Positions 20,196 to 28,636 are shown, counted from the stretch's first letter. The stretch: DNA of 64,000 nucleotides from Trinickia fusca (GCF_003628145.1 NZ_RBZV01000007.1:186001-250000); one strand, 5' to 3'. The notes: generated from the sequence alone by a model not told the origin. Numbers and translations: made by a program.

Positions 20196-20725
20196 GTTCG
20201 CCTATCCCGCGTCCCGGCGACTTCGGCGATCACTTGATCGAGCACGACGCCTTCGGTGAGCGAAAGAAACTGGCCCAGGTCATGAATCAGGACCAGTCCG
20301 TCCGAGAGCCTCAAGATGCCTGTCACGTATTCCGTCTCGTGCCCCGGGACTGCCGCTGGGACACGGTCCGCAGCCCATGCCACCACACCCTCGACTGCAT
20401 CGACCCAAAGCGCCAGCGTGCGCGCCGACAGTTGAGTGGAGGTACGGGCGATCAGCAACTGGTCGCTCGCCACGATGCCCCGCTCGGGTAAGCCGAAGCG
20501 CTTGCGCACGTCGACGACCGGAATGATTCGACCCGCAACGTTGATCACGCCCAGGACGATGCCCGGCGCCTTCGGTAAGGCCGTGATATCGACGATCCTG
20601 ACGCAGCGTTCGACCACCGCCAGTGGCAAGGCAAAACGGCGCGCGGCGAGCGCGAAGAGAACGTACCAACTGGAAGCTGGCCGAGATTCCACTTCATCGC
20701 GATTGACGAATGCGGTTGCGGCCAT
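20192..20725 (-). CDS. CheW-type coupling protein, first gene of the Wsp-like operon (WspB-like)
   Basis: The 177-aa protein is mostly one CheW domain (YVLFALAARRFALPLAVVERCV, then IVLGVINVAGRIIPVVDVRKRFG). It is the promoter-proximal gene of a seven-gene minus-strand operon and overlaps cheR by 4 bp. No strong Shine-Dalgarno sequence precedes the ATG. Two CheW proteins per cluster is the Wsp pattern. Confidence 0.9.
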   Translation of the reverse strand: MAATAFVNRDEVESRPASSWYVLFALAARRFALPLAVVERCVRIVDITALPKAPGIVLGVINVAGRIIPVVDVRKRFGLPERGIVASDQLLIARTSTQLSARTLALWVDAVEGVVAWAADRVPAAVPGHETEYVTGILRLSDGLVLIHDLGQFLSLTEGVVLDQVIAEVAGTRDRRT

Positions 20726-20889
20726 GTCGGTGTGTTGCGCGCAATGGCAGTTGCGGCGCTTTAGTGGGGTGGGCGCCGTAATTCTCTAGTGCGGGCACCG
20801 GCGCGGGTGTGCGCGAGGTCAATGGGGTCGAATGACTCGAATGACTCGGATGACGCCACGTGCTTTCCCCTGTGCAAGTCGCGACACTA

Positions 20890-20928
20890 ACGTGACATTC
20901 GTACGATGTAGCAGCGCACAAATGTCAC
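20890..20928. promoter_or_regulatory. Inverted repeat upstream of Wsp-like operon, possible operator
   Basis: Nine-base arms CGTGACATT (20890-20898) and AATGTCACG (20920-20928) are perfect inverted copies with centres 30 bp apart, about three helical turns. It lies about 165 bp upstream of the first cheW. The binding protein is unknown. Confidence 0.4.
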
Positions 20929-21155
20929 GATTTACATCCTAACGTAGTACAAAAGCTGGCATGCGGCAAGCTGGACGTCTCGAACGAGGGCGTTGCAGTA
21001 AAGGCTACGCAGCCAAAGTCCGCCTCACTATCGCCGCGAACAGGCCCTTTTTCGCAAGCGTCAAGTCGACATCTTCGAATCGGGCAAGCGCCGATGCGCA
21101 GCGCGCGGAAGGGACAATAGCGTTGCCTTTGATCGTGATGCACTCGTTAACGACA

Positions 21156-21178
21156 GACGGAGCCGTGAAGGCTCCGTC
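21156..21178 (-). terminator. Hairpin downstream of the repeat-protein gene
   Basis: A perfect 9-bp stem (GACGGAGCC / GGCTCCGTC) encloses a 5-base loop, 28 bp after the stop of the minus-strand gene at 21207-21713. There is no clear U-tract, so the efficiency is uncertain. Confidence 0.5.
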
Positions 21179-21206
21179 CGCTGAATCAGGATTTAAACTT
21201 CAGCGC

Positions 21207-21713
21207 TCAAACTTCTGCCAGATAACGCTGTAGATTCTTGATGTTGACGTCATAGGCATCGGGCGAGCCGAGATCGACGCCGCCGCTGCGCACATAGTAG
21301 GCAAACGGAATGCCGCGCGTGCCGAAGAAGGGCAGGAAGTTATCGGGCTGCAGCGTGCTGCCGTTCAGGCCGATGGCCCAGTTGCGCGCTTTGTACAGCT
21401 CGAGCTCGGCGATCACGCTATTGACGAGCGTCGTTTCCGATGCGCGAATGTTGTTGATGTATTGCGTCAACGTGGCGATGTTCGCTTGATAGGCGCTGGG
21501 TTCGCCGACGTTCACGCCGCGCGAGCGGACGTAGTATTGGAACGGTAGATTGCGTTCCGTAAAGAAGACGAGGAAGCCGTCCGGCGCGAGCGTGTCCCCG
21601 TTCAGCCCGATCGCCCAGTTCTTGCTTTGAAAATCCCTGAGCTGACCGATCTGGTCGTTGGATGCGCGGATCTCGTTTTTCGCAGGAACGTTAACGGCTG
21701 TCACATGGCTCAT
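21207..21713 (-). CDS. Hypothetical protein made of two tandem repeats of about 79 residues
   Basis: The 168-aa protein starts at an ATG with AAGGAG at ideal spacing. Two copies of one unit make up nearly the whole protein (about 17-86 and 96-165): NWAIGLNG, FF, PF-YYVRS-GV, G-P-AY-NI and a C-terminal L-YI/L recur at an offset of 79. There is no signal peptide, membrane segment or Cys pair. I do not recognise the family. It is monocistronic with its own strong RBS and a 3' hairpin, so it is very likely expressed. Confidence 0.8.
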   Translation of the reverse strand: MSHVTAVNVPAKNEIRASNDQIGQLRDFQSKNWAIGLNGDTLAPDGFLVFFTERNLPFQYYVRSRGVNVGEPSAYQANIATLTQYINNIRASETTLVNSVIAELELYKARNWAIGLNGSTLQPDNFLPFFGTRGIPFAYYVRSGGVDLGSPDAYDVNIKNLQRYLAEV

Positions 21714-22067
21714 CGTGTTCTCCTTGATTGGATTACCGCACTGTTCATTGCTCGATTGAGCAATCCCTCGTATGCACCGTCACCCTGGCAGCGGGGTTTG
21801 TTTCATCGGAATGATAGTAATCGGTTAGGAAAAGTCGAGATGAATTTGCTTGCGTTCTTTATGGGATTTTATGCTTTGCTATTTAAGTGGATCGCGTAGC
21901 TTGCAAGCCGTCGGTTGTTGATAGGCATGAATGTGACTGTCATATCGGCGTAAAAAGGGCCATCGTCGTCGCGCGATGATGATTGCTTCGGCTGCCCCAC
22001 TCAGGGGGCAGCAGCCCGAAGGGTTCACTCCACAGGTGAGTCGATTCTGCATGGACATCAACACACC
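21714..22067. other. Intergenic region with divergent promoters
   Basis: About 350 bp between divergent genes, AT-rich around 21820-21895, where the promoter of the repeat protein probably lies. No other gene is seen. Confidence 0.4.
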
Positions 22068-22355
22068 ATGAGCAAGCCGATGGGGGATTTCGACTTGAAT
22101 GAGACACTTATATTCGCTTGCGGTCTGATGCTAGGGATAGGTACAGCAACGCTCGGCAAGTGGGGCTGGCGGCAAGCGGTATGGCGATTGCTCATGCCAC
22201 TCGCCTTTGCGGTAACCGCATATGCCGCTACGACGCTTTGGGGGCCGCCGTATCTCGGACTCATCGTGTTGTTTGTCAGTGTGGCAGCCGGCGCTGGATA
22301 TCTCGTCGGCCTGCTTGTGGTGGCCGGAATACGGCGTGTCGTCAGCCGCTCGTGA
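22068..22355 (+). CDS. Small membrane protein, hypothetical
   Basis: The 95-aa protein has about three hydrophobic segments (ETLIFACGLMLGIGTATLG, LLMPLAFAVTAYAATTLW, YLGLIVLFVSVAAGAGYLVG), separated by short polar turns, and a basic C-terminus (RRVVSRS). No clear Shine-Dalgarno sequence precedes the ATG. I do not recognise a family. The even spread of hydrophobic segments favours a real small inner-membrane protein, but it stands alone. Confidence 0.5.
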   Translation: MSKPMGDFDLNETLIFACGLMLGIGTATLGKWGWRQAVWRLLMPLAFAVTAYAATTLWGPPYLGLIVLFVSVAAGAGYLVGLLVVAGIRRVVSRS

Positions 22356-22516
22356 CCTTGCTACTGCGTCGTGATTCGCCTCAGCGCAAGGGTGTGCTCC
22401 GTCGACCGCTTATGCCGAGTAGCGGATGAGCGCAGGTCTGGATAACGTGCGGACATTGGCCGGATCAAATGGGCTTTATTTCCGGAATTCTGAGGTGCCC
22501 TCTGTCTCTCTGCCTA

Positions 22517-24409
22517 TTAGACGGTCGCCAGGATTAGACGCGTTGGTGTCGCACCGATGTGCAGTCCGTCGGCGCGGTTCGCAAGATAACTTTGGTTCAG
22601 CTCGTCCGGGGTCCAGGTGCGGCAGCTGCTGAACCCCGACGCTGTCAGCATCTCGGCCAGCGCGGCCGGCTCGAAGAAGCTCTTCCACGGCTCGCCACGT
22701 TCGGCGAATTGCGCCGTTAATTGCTCCATGGCGATACGCATTATCGGGGGCAAGCTGGACAGCGGCATCGCGTATTCGAATAGCACTGCGCTGCCTTTGG
22801 CGCAGCCAGCGATGAAGCGCAGGGTCTCGATGACCGCGTCCTCCTCGAGGTACATCGTCACGCCGAGCCAACTGAACATGGCGGGTGCGTTTGCATTGAA
22901 GCCGGCACGCGCCAAGCCCTCGGCAAGGCTGATGCGCTCGAAGTCGACCGGCACGAAACGCAGCGACGGCGGCACGGCAATGCCGGTCTCGTGCAGGCGC
23001 GCCTGCTTCCATCCCTGCGTGGCCGGCAGGTCGACCTCGAAGATACGACCCGGTGCATCGGGCTGCCGGTACGCGCTGGTATCAAGTCCTGCGCCGAGGA
23101 CGACGTACTGGCGTATGCCGCGCTCGACAGCCTCGGCCCACACGTCGTCGGCGAGTCGGCTGCGTACGACCACCGAGCTGCGCATCCCCAACGACATCGG
23201 ATGGCGGAACCTGTCGAGGTCGTCGCGAAGCGACTGTGCCTCTGCTGCGCCGAGGATGGTCAACGCCATCGGATCGTCGAGCACCAGCGGCCGATCGAGC
23301 AGTTGGTGCGCAGCCCGCTGCGTTGCCACCATCAGGGCGCTCGGCTTGGGGCCGGCGTCGACCGGCGCCATGTCGTGGCCGACAACGTGCGCCTTGTGCA
23401 GATAGGCCAGCAAGGCATCGTCGATGCCGACGCCCAGTTGCAAATCCGGTTCGCGTATCAAGGCATCGCGCACACGCGCCTCCAAGACCGCGTCGTCGCC
23501 GCAGAAGCTGTCGCGAAAGAGTTGCTGCCAGCGCTTGACGATCGCCTGCACCGGCGCGGCGCCGGCATCGACGCCTGCCTCCAACTGTGCCCTCAGCTCG
23601 ACCACCAGCGCTGGCCATGCTCGCATATTCGTGTCGTCGAACTGGCGACGCCGCACTTCGTCAGTCTGCGCCGGGCTCAGGTACTTGGCGAACAGCGTAC
23701 AGCGCGCGTGCGTGAACGCTTCGTCGATCCATGCCAACATCTCTGCCGTGATGCCGACGATGTGCTGGGCGCGCGGCTCGCCGATCTGCATCTTCATCAG
23801 CTTCGTGGCGAGCGTCGGGTCGTTGCAGGTCATTCGGATCACGAGCCGGATCCAGCGCCAGGCTAGCGCCTGGGCCGCGTCGCCTTCGGTCGGCAGCGCG
23901 TGCTGCATGGCGTGGCGGACCTCGTCGATGAGCTCGATCCATGACGGATCCATCGGAGCGACCGTATCCGGCCCGGATGCAAACAGCGTCTCGAGTTCGC
24001 CGTCGTCGAAGTGCTTTTGGTACATATTCATCAGCTCCAGCGTGTTCAGCCAATCGATCGCCGGTGTGTCGCTGCCGGCGGTGAGCATGTCGACGAGGTG
24101 TTGCAAGTGGCGACTCAGGCGCTGCGCGCGCAATGCCTGCGCGTCGAGCTCCGCGATCTGGCGCTGCAGAATCTGCAACGGTGCGCCGGCCTGTTCGCCA
24201 TCGAGGCTGGCCTTGATGGCCGGAAGCGAATACCCGAACCGTTTCAGCGCCTCGATGCGATGCAGCCGACTCAGGTCGTCGCGGCCATACAGGCGCGCGC
24301 CGCCATCGGTGCGCTGCGATGGTGACAGCAACCCGATTGCGTCGTAGTGATGCAAGGCCCGAACGCTCAGCCCCGCCTTCTTCGCCAGTTCGCCGATCTT
24401 TAGTTGCAT
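22517..24409 (-). CDS. MerR/TipAS regulator fused to an LCM-type SAM methyltransferase
   Basis: The 630-aa protein starts at an ATG after GGAGAGG. Residues 1-70 form a MerR winged helix (MQLKIGELAKKAGLSVRALHHYDAIGL). About 75-250 contain a coiled coil and a TipAS-like helical effector domain (MYQKHFDDGELE, FAKYLSPAQTDEVR). From about 340 to the end lies a class I methyltransferase of the leucine carboxyl methyltransferase/PPM2 group (YVVLGAGLDTSAYR for SAM, EVDLPATQGWKQARL). The frame is continuous with no stop or shift at the join. A MerR-type promoter with a 19-bp spacer precedes it, suggesting autoregulation by ligand-induced twisting. The methyl acceptor is unknown. Confidence 0.85.
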   Translation of the reverse strand: MQLKIGELAKKAGLSVRALHHYDAIGLLSPSQRTDGGARLYGRDDLSRLHRIEALKRFGYSLPAIKASLDGEQAGAPLQILQRQIAELDAQALRAQRLSRHLQHLVDMLTAGSDTPAIDWLNTLELMNMYQKHFDDGELETLFASGPDTVAPMDPSWIELIDEVRHAMQHALPTEGDAAQALAWRWIRLVIRMTCNDPTLATKLMKMQIGEPRAQHIVGITAEMLAWIDEAFTHARCTLFAKYLSPAQTDEVRRRQFDDTNMRAWPALVVELRAQLEAGVDAGAAPVQAIVKRWQQLFRDSFCGDDAVLEARVRDALIREPDLQLGVGIDDALLAYLHKAHVVGHDMAPVDAGPKPSALMVATQRAAHQLLDRPLVLDDPMALTILGAAEAQSLRDDLDRFRHPMSLGMRSSVVVRSRLADDVWAEAVERGIRQYVVLGAGLDTSAYRQPDAPGRIFEVDLPATQGWKQARLHETGIAVPPSLRFVPVDFERISLAEGLARAGFNANAPAMFSWLGVTMYLEEDAVIETLRFIAGCAKGSAVLFEYAMPLSSLPPIMRIAMEQLTAQFAERGEPWKSFFEPAALAEMLTASGFSSCRTWTPDELNQSYLANRADGLHIGATPTRLILATV

Positions 24410-24432
24410 TGCCTCTCCAGTCGTCGGTGCCA

Positions 24433-24463
24433 ACTATAGAAGATGACGTAGCGTCAGGTGCAA
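24433..24463 (-). promoter_or_regulatory. MerR-type promoter with 19-bp spacer and operator palindrome
   Basis: Read on the minus strand: -35 TTGCAC (24463-24458), a 19-bp spacer and -10 TATAGT (24438-24433). The spacer contains TGACGctaCGTCA, an inverted repeat between the two elements. The long spacer with a central palindrome is the hallmark of promoters activated by MerR-family regulators, and the gene 24 bp downstream encodes one. Confidence 0.75.
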
Positions 24464-24614
24464 GTGAAACCGGCGCGTTCGTGGGCGCGCGATCAGGCTC
24501 TGTCGGAGGGGCGTTCGATCGGCGTTCGCACGTCAGGAGATGTCTGGCGCGTCGAAACGGTTTCGTAACCTGGCTGGCGACGCGCGCGCCGCTATTCGTC
24601 GAAGCCCCCAACCG

Positions 24615-25385
24615 CTAGCGCCCTCGCTCCGCTCCGCCATTGACCTGGAGGATCTGCGCGGTAACGTGGCAGGCGTCGGGCGACGCCAACCAGCCTATGG
24701 TATTGGCTATGTCGTCTGGTGTACCTGCCCGCCCGTTCATCGCTTCGGCTAGCTTGCCTGCGCGTTGAGTTTCGGAAAGTGCTGCGCCAAAGAACTCGGT
24801 GTCTTCGACGTACCCTGGCGCGACTGCATTGACCGTGATGCCGCGCGGCCCGAGCGCCTTCGCCAGGTCGTAGCAATAGGGGTGAAGAGACGCCTTCGCC
24901 GCGCCGTAGCACCCTTGCCCCGACCCGCGGTATGCCGCAATCGAACTGACGAAGATAATCCTGCCGCCTGGTGCTCGCAGTTGGTCTACGAGTGCTTCTG
25001 TCAGCAGGACAGCCGACAGCGTGTTGAGGCGGAAATTGTCGGTCCATCTACGCGCCACGCCGGCCAAACCGTCTGCATAGGCGCTGGCTGGATGTTGCCG
25101 CAGGACATGCCCACCCGCTGCGTTGACCAGGACATCAAAGGCGTCGAACTTCTCTTTGAGCGTATCGCGAAGGCCTTCCACTTGATCCGGCAAGGTCAGA
25201 TCCGCGGTGAACGGTATGGCAGCAGGCGCACTCGGGAAAGCGCGGCCGATCTCCTCGACCGCCTGCGCCAATATGTTCGAGCGTCGTCCGACGACGACCA
25301 CCTGTCCATTGCGCCCGGCGAAGTACTTCGCTGTGGCGAAGCCGATGCCTGTTCCTCCGCCGCTGACCACGACCACCTGACTCAT
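24615..25385 (-). CDS. Short-chain dehydrogenase/reductase
   Basis: This 256-aa classical SDR starts behind AAGGAGGAGGTG. The NAD(P)-binding GGGTGIGFA, the NAAGG motif and the catalytic Ser (FVSSIAAY) and YGAAK (Tyr-x3-Lys) are all present. It lies 12 bp after the CoA-transferase gene and is surely co-transcribed, so its substrate may be a hydroxyacyl or oxoacyl-CoA made in the same pathway. The specific substrate cannot be read from sequence. Confidence 0.88.
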   Translation of the reverse strand: MSQVVVVSGGGTGIGFATAKYFAGRNGQVVVVGRRSNILAQAVEEIGRAFPSAPAAIPFTADLTLPDQVEGLRDTLKEKFDAFDVLVNAAGGHVLRQHPASAYADGLAGVARRWTDNFRLNTLSAVLLTEALVDQLRAPGGRIIFVSSIAAYRGSGQGCYGAAKASLHPYCYDLAKALGPRGITVNAVAPGYVEDTEFFGAALSETQRAGKLAEAMNGRAGTPDDIANTIGWLASPDACHVTAQILQVNGGAERGR

Positions 25386-25397
25386 CGCACCTCCTCC

Positions 25398-26831
25398 TTA
25401 AAGGCGTTCATTCGAAGCCAACCACTGTGGTGCATACGAGCCCAGCGCGCGTGCCGGATGGCGCCATGCGATGGGTGCGCGATCAATCTGCAACGGAGGA
25501 AGGAGCCTGAGTGCGGGTCCCCACGACGTTTGCTCGACATGCTCCGCATGATCGGCAGGACCGTCTGGTGCAAGCGCAACCCCCTCCGTCAGTGGCTCCG
25601 AACGCAACTGCAGAACGGCTGCTGTGCGGGCAAGCGACGCGCGAACCTCACTGCCCACGCCGTGCTTCAGTCGAGTCGTCAAACCGCGTATCGCCGCGGC
25701 AGCCATCAGATAGCCCGTTCCATGGTCGATAGCCTGGACGGGCAAATTCACCGGCTCGTCTTTCCCCATGGCGCGCATGCCTGCATCGGCGATGCCCGTG
25801 CTCATTTGAACGATGCTGTCGAAACCGCGCCGGCAGCGCCACGCGCCAGTCCAGCCATAAGCATCGAGCGATACATCGATGAGCGCAGGATTCAACTGGC
25901 GTCGTCTCTCTGCGCTGAGGCCCAGGCTCGCAAGTGCGTCGGATCGATACCCGTGGACGACGATATCCGCGTCGCACAGCAAACGCTCGAGCATGTCGAG
26001 ATCCGAGCGATCTCTCAGGTTGAGCCGCGCACAACGTTTGCCGAGGACGACCTCAGGCACCGTGTTCGGCTCTTCCCAGCCATACGGATCGATGCGCAAC
26101 ACGTCGGCGCCCAGACCCGCCAGAAATCTTGTCGCAACCGGCCCGGCGAGGATGCGTGTCATATCGAGAACGCGAATGCCACGTAACGGCCGATCTCGCG
26201 AAGGCTGCCATTCGTGCGCCACGGCATCCGTAGCCGTGGAAACATGCAACAGGGGTTCGGCGGCTACTGCCTTACCCTGCGGATGGTCAGCCCACTCCTG
26301 CATCGAGTACATCGTCGCGGCACAACCGCCGCGCTCCACGATGGCCTCTTCAAGTGCACTGGCGTCCCAGTGCCCCACCGCTTGCGCGACCGATTGCGCG
26401 TCTGCCGCGCAGCCGAGCACCGCCAATGCGGCTTGTCGATGATGTGGCGCGTTGGTGTGCAATCTGATCCAGCGATCGCGTGCCCGATAATTTCCTGCCA
26501 CCGCGTCCCATTGAGGAGGCATCGCCCATCCTTGTGGGCGCAGCGACGTGCCGAACCACAGGGATGCCATGCGCCGGTCGACACGAACCGACGGTAACTG
26601 CCCAGTCGATGCAAGCAACAATTCGGCGACAGCGGTGCCGGCTGTGGCAAGTGCGGCCGTGGCGAGGTCGGTTACGCGAAACGCGGATACCAGTTCTCCC
26701 GAACCCGTCAGGCTGACGGCCTCCAAGAGATTCGCGCTTCCGCCTGCGGCCTCCCAGAACGCAAGTAGATGACGTGACGCCGGATCTTCGTCAGCCGTGG
26801 CGGGACTCCTGGACGCTTGATCGACACGCAT
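25398..26831 (-). CDS. CoA-transferase, CaiB/BaiF (class III) family
   Basis: The 477-aa protein carries class III CoA-transferase features in its second half: GIRVLDMTRILAGPVATRFLAGLGADVLRI, DLRDRSDLDML-like segments and the conserved catalytic Asp region. The N-terminal half holds a second, more divergent copy of the fold, so it resembles the fused two-domain members. Class III enzymes move CoA between carboxylic acids through an aspartyl-CoA thioester. It is the first gene of a CoA-transferase/SDR operon and diverges from an HTH-citrate synthase gene. The acid substrate is unknown. Confidence 0.82.
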   Translation of the reverse strand: MRVDQASRSPATADEDPASRHLLAFWEAAGGSANLLEAVSLTGSGELVSAFRVTDLATAALATAGTAVAELLLASTGQLPSVRVDRRMASLWFGTSLRPQGWAMPPQWDAVAGNYRARDRWIRLHTNAPHHRQAALAVLGCAADAQSVAQAVGHWDASALEEAIVERGGCAATMYSMQEWADHPQGKAVAAEPLLHVSTATDAVAHEWQPSRDRPLRGIRVLDMTRILAGPVATRFLAGLGADVLRIDPYGWEEPNTVPEVVLGKRCARLNLRDRSDLDMLERLLCDADIVVHGYRSDALASLGLSAERRRQLNPALIDVSLDAYGWTGAWRCRRGFDSIVQMSTGIADAGMRAMGKDEPVNLPVQAIDHGTGYLMAAAAIRGLTTRLKHGVGSEVRASLARTAAVLQLRSEPLTEGVALAPDGPADHAEHVEQTSWGPALRLLPPLQIDRAPIAWRHPARALGSYAPQWLASNERL

Positions 26832-26889
26832 GGTCGCCTCGAATGTGTTGGGTTGGGTGCATCAAAGATCGTCTCGCTCGCATTTATTG

Positions 26890-26913
26890 TCAACGTTGAT
26901 TATCCTGATCAAC
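26890..26913. promoter_or_regulatory. Overlapping palindromes in the divergent promoter, possible operator
   Basis: TCAACGTTGA (26890-26899) is a perfect palindrome, and GTTGAT-N7-ATCAAC (26895-26913) is a second inverted repeat sharing its right half. Both lie in the 109-bp gap between the divergent CoA-transferase and citrate synthase genes, where one regulator could control both. Confidence 0.5.
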
Positions 26914-26940
26914 TACCTCGTTGAACGATCCTGCTACACC

Positions 26941-28233
26941 ATGGCGAACTATCTGAATTCGGCCGAAGCAGCAGCCCGGCTCGGCGTATCACGTCAGACA
27001 CTCTATGCGTATGTCAGCCGAGGCCTCCTTCGCGCAGAGCATGGCGGAAAGCAACGCGAAAGCCGTTATCTCGCTGCTGACGTCGAACGCCTCGCAGGCC
27101 AGCGCGCACGAGGCCGCAAGCCTAAAGAAGTGGCGAAGGCGGCGCTGAACTGGGGAACGCCCGTGCTCGAATCCGGCATCACGTTGATCGAGGCCGGCCA
27201 ACTGTTTTATCGCGGTGTGAATGCACTCGACCTGGCCAACAGCGCGAGTCTTGAAGAAGTTGCTGCGTTGCTCTGGCAATGCGACGAACGAACTGCTTTC
27301 GGTGATCGCGCACCCACTGCGCCGGCGGTACTGCGAACACTGTTCAAGCACTACGGCGATCAACGTGCGGAGCAAGCACTGCTGCCACTCTTCACGGTTG
27401 CGAGCGAAGACGCCCCCACAGCGATCTGGCAGCAATCTGCCGACCGCCAGGCGGAGGGTTGTGGTGATCTCGTGCGAATCCTGGCGGCATGCTTGTTGCG
27501 AACGCAGCCCGACACGTCACCGATTCACATGCAATGTGCGCGGGCGTGGGGTGTGGGACGGGCGGGTGCTGAACTGATCAGGATGGCGCTCGTGCTGTGC
27601 GCGGATCACGAACTGAATGCCTCGAGCTTCACGGGCCGATGCATCGCCTCCACCAATGCGAGCCTGCGGGCTGTCGTGATCGGTGGTCTTGCTGGGTTAT
27701 CAGGTGGGCGGCATGGCGCTACGACCGCTCGGGGCGAAGCGCTTTGGGACGAATTGGGTAGTAAGGATGTCGAACGAAAGATGCGTGACCGTCTATCCAG
27801 GGGGGACGACTTGCCCGGGTTCGGACATCCACTCTATCCCGATGGCGACGTGCGGGCAGGGCTGCTGTTGTCGCGCGTGCTTCCGCGGCACCCGCAATGG
27901 CGGGCGATGTTTGATACGGGGAGCTCGCTTGTTGGCGAAAAGCCGTCTGTGGATCTTGCACTCGTAGCGCTGCGTCGACATTTGCGGCTTCCTGTCGGGG
28001 CGGCTTTCGGTTTGTTTGCGCTCGGGCGCTCGATTGGTTGGATTGCGCATGGTTTGGAGCAGCGCGAGCATCCGGATCTCATCAGGCCTCGTGCGGTTTA
28101 TACGGGGATTAGGCCTGCCGGAATCGAGGTTGGAGCAGGGCAGTTAGGGGCGCGTAGGCGATTCGGGAAGCGGGGGGCGCAACATGTGGTTCCGGGAAAC
28201 GATGTGCTTGCTACGTTTTTTAAGGGGCGGTAG
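26941..28233 (+). CDS. Citrate synthase-family protein with N-terminal helix-turn-helix
   Basis: The 430-aa protein has an N-terminal excisionase/MerR-like helix-turn-helix (residues 4-50: NSAEAAARLGVSRQTLYAYV, SRYLAADVERL), then a citrate synthase domain with ESGITLIEAGQLFYRG, ALVLCADHELNASSF and DLPGFGHPLYPDGDVRA; the His of the last two blocks are the active-site positions. HTH-bearing citrate synthases may be enzymes, regulators or both. A tail of about 35 residues rich in Gly and Arg follows the usual end (RPRAVYTG). It diverges from a CoA-transferase/SDR operon, which suggests a common acyl-CoA pathway. Substrate unknown. Confidence 0.83.
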   Translation: MANYLNSAEAAARLGVSRQTLYAYVSRGLLRAEHGGKQRESRYLAADVERLAGQRARGRKPKEVAKAALNWGTPVLESGITLIEAGQLFYRGVNALDLANSASLEEVAALLWQCDERTAFGDRAPTAPAVLRTLFKHYGDQRAEQALLPLFTVASEDAPTAIWQQSADRQAEGCGDLVRILAACLLRTQPDTSPIHMQCARAWGVGRAGAELIRMALVLCADHELNASSFTGRCIASTNASLRAVVIGGLAGLSGGRHGATTARGEALWDELGSKDVERKMRDRLSRGDDLPGFGHPLYPDGDVRAGLLLSRVLPRHPQWRAMFDTGSSLVGEKPSVDLALVALRRHLRLPVGAAFGLFALGRSIGWIAHGLEQREHPDLIRPRAVYTGIRPAGIEVGAGQLGARRRFGKRGAQHVVPGNDVLATFFKGR

Positions 28234-28636
28234 GTTGGCGTTTTAGCGTGATGGTCTTGTTTTCAGCGGTGTCTTGAGAGCACCGTTGTGGCTGCGCGGG
28301 AATGGGCGGACACCGCTTCGGCAAGTGTGATGACCAAGAGCAGGCAGGCGTAAGACGCCTGCTAAGGCTAGCTGAATTTTTGATCACTCACTAAATTACC
28401 CGGAGGATTTCCACTAGGCTTCGAGAATCGGTAAATGTGTCGTAACTTTTATCAACGAGTATTTTTTCATTGATTAAATGAGAATTGGGTCGAGAATATA
28501 GTTACGGCATTGATCGCCAGTAAAGTAGACTCAATAATCAGTGCATCGCTGATGTTTTGCTTGCGCGCCTCAATTAGAATTGCGGCCACTCAAAAAGTGC
28601 ATTGCGTGGCCGATTTATGAGATAAAGGAATGGCAC
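28234..28636. other. AT-rich intergenic region upstream of vgrG
   Basis: About 400 bp; the part from about 28380 to 28560 is clearly AT-rich against the surrounding GC-rich genes, as often seen upstream of vgrG islands, and marks the entry into accessory DNA. No ORF or RNA gene is recognised. Confidence 0.5.

Larger units (their letters stand above)
20726..21206. other. Intergenic region upstream of the Wsp-like operon
   Basis: About 480 bp hold the operon promoter, an inverted repeat at 20890-20928 and a hairpin at 21156-21178. Short open frames exist on both strands but have no RBS or recognisable product. Confidence 0.5.

Noticed and set aside
20961-21233. A 90-codon plus-strand frame upstream of the Wsp-like operon
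   Set aside because: No RBS, no domain, and it runs into the hairpin and the end of a well-supported minus-strand gene.
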